8,681 nt of DNA from Sulfurovum sp. (GTDB lineage: Bacteria; Campylobacterota; Campylobacteria; Campylobacterales; Sulfurovaceae), in contig DYMW01000062.1 in the NCBI GenBank assembly GCA_020721385.1, forward strand, positions 1 to 8,681, written 5' to 3'. A model generated the notes under the pieces. That model made no database searches. It was not told the origin of the DNA and saw only the letters and a program-made list of their open reading frames with translations. Positions 6,251 to 8,681 of this stretch are shown in pieces. The position numbers and the translations under genes are program-made. Numbering within the stretch: position 1 is the first letter of the stretch; the number at the start of each line of letters is the position of its first letter.

Positions 6251-8083
6251 TTAATAAAACCATTTCACACCAAATTGTGTTCGCATTTTCTCTTGATTAT
6301 CATATTCCACAAACACAGACAAATTATCTTTGACTGTATATTGAGCATTTAAAAGAACCACTTGTTGCTCTTGATGATTTTCCATATCCTGCTCATACCC
6401 CAAACTTCCTGTTACCCTTAAGCGGTTCAAGTTGGCATAGACGCCCATATTGGGCATATATCTATAATGTGCATCATCACTGTGTAAAGAGAAATTCATC
6501 ATAGAGTAATAGTGAATAAAATGATTAAGCTCCCATGCCAAACCAATACCACCTTGGGTAAAATAGTCTCTATCTTCATTTTTATTCACACCCACTTGTA
6601 CGCTCCAAGAGAAAGGATTTTCACTCTCAAAAGGCATCTGTTGGCTCTTTAATCGTTGAATCCGTATCAGGTCACATTTTTTTAGATAGAGTTTGGTGTT
6701 ATCCGTTGAAATTTGGGTATCCAAAACCACCAATTCATCTCCATTAAAATGATTATACCCTTGCTTTTCAATAGCAAAAGGAGCAAAATGCAAAGAGGGA
6801 AAAACTTTACCATCTTGATGTCTTGTACTTAACCCCACAAAACTGGCTTTATTACTCTGGGTTATGGGTGGTTTCTGCTCTATCTCTTTATGCTTAATTT
6901 GACTCATGGGCAATTTAAAACGATTTAAAATCAAAGCGTTACTTAGCTGTTCCTCTTTTTTATCAATGGGTTTCTCTTTGTTATTAAACCTATAATGACG
7001 ATAGAGTAAGATAAAATCCAAAATAGCACTTTGCTGATTTACATCAAGGCTTTGATAAGAAATAGGTATTTCACTCAACCCTTTTTCAATCATTAAATTT
7101 ACCACTTTTTTTTCTAAAGTTGAAAGCTCTTTATAACGCGAATAGAGTTTTTGTTGGGTTGAAGGAATGTAGACTATTTTATCAATAATACCTTGGCTAT
7201 TTTGAGTATCAAACTCTTTTAATGTATAAAACGTTTCAATCGGAGCATACCACACAGTTGCGTGTTCAATGATTGGTTTTTTATACATCAACTCTAAAAA
7301 CTCTGAGACTTTGTAGCCACAGTTACGATTAAAAAAATAGTATTGAAACTTTTTACCCATCAACTCCCAAGCATGGAACAAAAAAAGTTGCTTTTGCTCC
7401 TCGGTTAAACGAAGACGATATTCCCACATCTCCCTAAACTCTTGATTGGAATAGGTTATGTCTTGATTGTAATAATATTGGTCGGAGTAAGAGGCATCAT
7501 AACCCCCTGTTACACCTTTAACCATATAATCAAACATCGTATAATCAGGAGGCAACAATGCTCCATAACTGATACTCGTATCAAATAAATTTTCATTTTC
7601 ATTGTTCGATTGATTGATTTTAATAAAAGAGTGTCCAAAAGCAGACGCAGGATTTCCCAAATAACCACTCACAAAAACCACACTAATGGAATCGGTATGC
7701 TTTAAAAGTTTCCATTTTTTCAGATTGGAGCAGTGTTCATTAATAAGATGATAATCCTTTAATTTAATCTGTTGTGAGAGCCAAAAATAACGTGCAGGGT
7801 AACGGCATTGTGCGTGTTGATTGCTTTTATTGGCATCTTTAGAAAAAGATTCGTTATAGGCTTCTAAGGTTTTCATCAACTCCTTTTTAGGCGACCAACG
7901 TCCATCTTTGTCTAAAAAAAAGTTTGTGTCGGTAATGGAACTCTGCTTTTCATGCTCATTATAATGTAATAATTTTAACCATGTAGGATGATGCGAAAGA
8001 CGTTCCATCTCATAAATACTTAATGTTGAAGCATCTATGAGAATGGTGAAAAATAGAAATAAATAGAACTTAGAGCGTAACAA
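6251..8083 (-). CDS. DUF4105 (Lnb-like periplasmic domain) protein with probable C-terminal outer-membrane barrel
   Basis: This is a 610-residue envelope protein. A Lys-containing start and hydrophobic stretch (about 5-17) form a signal peptide. The DUF4105 region is about 130-290, with the conserved His in SAFGHSFIKI (H151) and Cys in NRNCGYKVSEF (C255), a His/Cys pair that suggests a papain/NlpC-like thiol active site. The family label now used is Lnb N-terminal periplasmic domain, after a lipoprotein N-acyltransferase of Bacteroides; that activity is not shown here. The last 120 residues or so alternate polar and hydrophobic residues and end in FGVKWFY, the aromatic C-terminus expected of an outer-membrane barrel. 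The start is TTG 8083-8081: an in-frame stop at 8101-8099 leaves no other usual start before the signal peptide. There is no Shine-Dalgarno site, and the start overlaps the upstream DUF3015 stop by 14 bases, pointing to translational coupling. Confidence 0.82.
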   Translation of the reverse strand: MLRSKFYLFLFFTILIDASTLSIYEMERLSHHPTWLKLLHYNEHEKQSSITDTNFFLDKDGRWSPKKELMKTLEAYNESFSKDANKSNQHAQCRYPARYFWLSQQIKLKDYHLINEHCSNLKKWKLLKHTDSISVVFVSGYLGNPASAFGHSFIKINQSNNENENLFDTSISYGALLPPDYTMFDYMVKGVTGGYDASYSDQYYYNQDITYSNQEFREMWEYRLRLTEEQKQLFLFHAWELMGKKFQYYFFNRNCGYKVSEFLELMYKKPIIEHATVWYAPIETFYTLKEFDTQNSQGIIDKIVYIPSTQQKLYSRYKELSTLEKKVVNLMIEKGLSEIPISYQSLDVNQQSAILDFILLYRHYRFNNKEKPIDKKEEQLSNALILNRFKLPMSQIKHKEIEQKPPITQSNKASFVGLSTRHQDGKVFPSLHFAPFAIEKQGYNHFNGDELVVLDTQISTDNTKLYLKKCDLIRIQRLKSQQMPFESENPFSWSVQVGVNKNEDRDYFTQGGIGLAWELNHFIHYYSMMNFSLHSDDAHYRYMPNMGVYANLNRLRVTGSLGYEQDMENHQEQQVVLLNAQYTVKDNLSVFVEYDNQEKMRTQFGVKWFY

Positions 8084-8519
8084 TATTATAGAGTTTTTCT
8101 ACTTTATTGGCTTTGTTCAACCCTGCATAGTCGTTACTCGCAACCACCTTTGCAAACTCTGCTCTGATCACCGATATATCTTTATGACTCATCGATACCA
8201 ACGTATCAACATATTTGCCTTCACCCATTGCAATTTCTACCTCTAAATTATCATAACTTTTACTGATAAATTTTGCCATTTTTGCTCGATCACCTTCACA
8301 CGTTGCAGGTGAAGAGATATTTGAAATAACTGCCGTGGTTCCTAAATCCCAAATAATATTGGATATGATTGCCGCAACAGGGGTATGTGTAAAAATCATT
8401 CCACCCAATCCACACTCTTGATAAATATCTCCAAAGGTGCGCCCTCCACTTGCTTCTGCTTGTGAGGTGAATGCCAATGTTGTAGCCATGAGAACCAATG
8501 ATAATTTTAATTTTTTCAT
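8070..8519 (-). CDS. DUF3015-like small secreted protein
   Basis: This 149-residue protein has a clear Sec signal peptide: KK at the N-terminus, hydrophobic 5-17, and probable cleavage after an Ala near 21-23 (SQAEA). The mature part has the DUF3015 pattern: CGLGG (C36-G40), a hydrophobic middle, WDLGTTAVISNISSPATC ending at C74, and a helical C-terminal half. C36 and C74 could form a disulfide in the periplasm. The function of the family is not known. I chose ATG 8519-8517 because AAGGA stands five bases upstream and the signal peptide then begins at once; the frame continues 15 codons upstream across the promoter and is not used. The last 14 bases overlap the DUF4105 gene, so the two are one translational unit and probably work together. 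Confidence 0.85.
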   Translation of the reverse strand: MKKLKLSLVLMATTLAFTSQAEASGGRTFGDIYQECGLGGMIFTHTPVAAIISNIIWDLGTTAVISNISSPATCEGDRAKMAKFISKSYDNLEVEIAMGEGKYVDTLVSMSHKDISVIRAEFAKVVASNDYAGLNKANKVEKLYNIVTL

Positions 8520-8524
8520 GTTAA

Positions 8525-8529
8525 TCCTT
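8525..8529 (-). promoter_or_regulatory. Shine-Dalgarno site fixing the DUF3015 start
   Basis: AAGGA lies five bases before ATG 8519-8517 on the minus strand. It supports the 149-residue form with an N-terminal signal peptide over the 164-residue upstream extension. Confidence 0.7.
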
Positions 8530-8552
8530 GTTTTGTTATTAGTTAAAAACAC

Positions 8553-8558
8553 ATTATA
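8553..8558 (-). promoter_or_regulatory. Probable -10 box for the DUF3015-DUF4105 unit
   Basis: There is a perfect TATAAT on the minus strand 33 bases upstream of the DUF3015 ATG, giving a predicted leader of about 25-27 bases. No TTGACA-like -35 is seen at 16-18 bases. Its position supports transcription of DUF3015 and DUF4105 as a unit separate from whatever lies to the right. Confidence 0.55.
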
Positions 8559-8595
8559 CTTCACAAAACTAAACCAAGGCTTAAATACAACCTTC

Positions 8596-8681
8596 TTACA
8601 TCGTCACATTTTCCAAAAACTCCACGTCCCCCCAACGAATTACAATCAAATCAATAGAAAAGACCATATCAAGATTTTTGG
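8596..8681 (-). CDS. Possible C-terminal end of an unidentified CDS (5' end outside window)
   Basis: On the minus strand one frame is open from the right edge to a TAA at 8598-8596. The last residues would be IDLIVIRWGDVEFLENVTM. The other two minus frames have stops within the first 36 bases from the edge. The stop falls 76 bases before the DUF3015 ATG, leaving room for that gene's promoter, which is the spacing expected of an upstream neighbour. I do not recognise the family. With only about 28 codons visible this could be chance. Confidence 0.35.
   Translation of the reverse strand, partial: KNLDMVFSIDLIVIRWGDVEFLENVTM

Noticed and set aside
8085..8090. A fifth TATAAT on the minus strand, touching the DUF4105 TTG start
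   Set aside because: Transcription from it would begin inside the DUF4105 gene, beyond its start codon and into the signal peptide, so it cannot drive the full protein. It is most likely chance in A/T-rich coding DNA.
8565..8595. Terminator hairpin (AAGG...CCTT) after the right-edge reading frame
   Set aside because: The stem is only four bases with an 11-base loop, and the T-rich stretch that follows is interrupted.

Overview
The window is AT-rich, gene-dense and intact, with short intergenic gaps and proteins typical of Campylobacterota (Sulfurimonas/Sulfurovum/Arcobacter-like). This placement is an inference from the tandem trxA-trxB pair next to an S49 peptidase, the low GC, and TATAAT boxes with poorly conserved -35 elements. 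No rRNA, tRNA, CRISPR array, insertion sequence, integrase or phage gene is visible. No stretch of 300 bases lacks a gene.

Plus strand, 1-2897: the 3' part of a TonB-dependent outer-membrane receptor enters from the left edge. One base after its stop begins an OmpR-type response regulator. The receiver domain of this regulator has Asn at the phospho-acceptor position and Gly at the conserved Thr/Ser position, so it is probably not controlled by ordinary Asp phosphorylation. No histidine kinase is in view.

Minus strand, 8681-2906 (read right to left): a possible CDS end at the right edge; a small secreted DUF3015-like protein; a DUF4105 protein (papain-like/Lnb-like periplasmic domain plus a probable C-terminal outer-membrane barrel) whose start overlaps the previous stop by 14 bases; a PhyH-family Fe(II)/2-oxoglutarate oxygenase; thioredoxin (trxA); thioredoxin reductase (trxB); and a membrane-anchored signal peptide peptidase (sppA). 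TrxB uses NADPH to reduce TrxA, which reduces cytoplasmic disulfides. SppA clears membrane peptides. The DUF3015/DUF4105 pair probably acts together in the envelope.

Perfect TATAAT boxes stand 26-43 bases upstream of the DUF3015, PhyH, trxA and sppA starts, so the minus-strand run is probably several transcription units. trxA also has a distal promoter with a perfect TTGACA, a 17-base spacer and TATAAA. The trxA-trxB gap carries two adjacent hairpins, one resembling widely dispersed REP-type palindromes.

Most of the window is ordinary housekeeping and envelope biology. The points most worth a second look are the receptor/atypical-regulator pair, the DUF3015-DUF4105 pair, the tandem trxA promoters and the palindrome between trxA and trxB.
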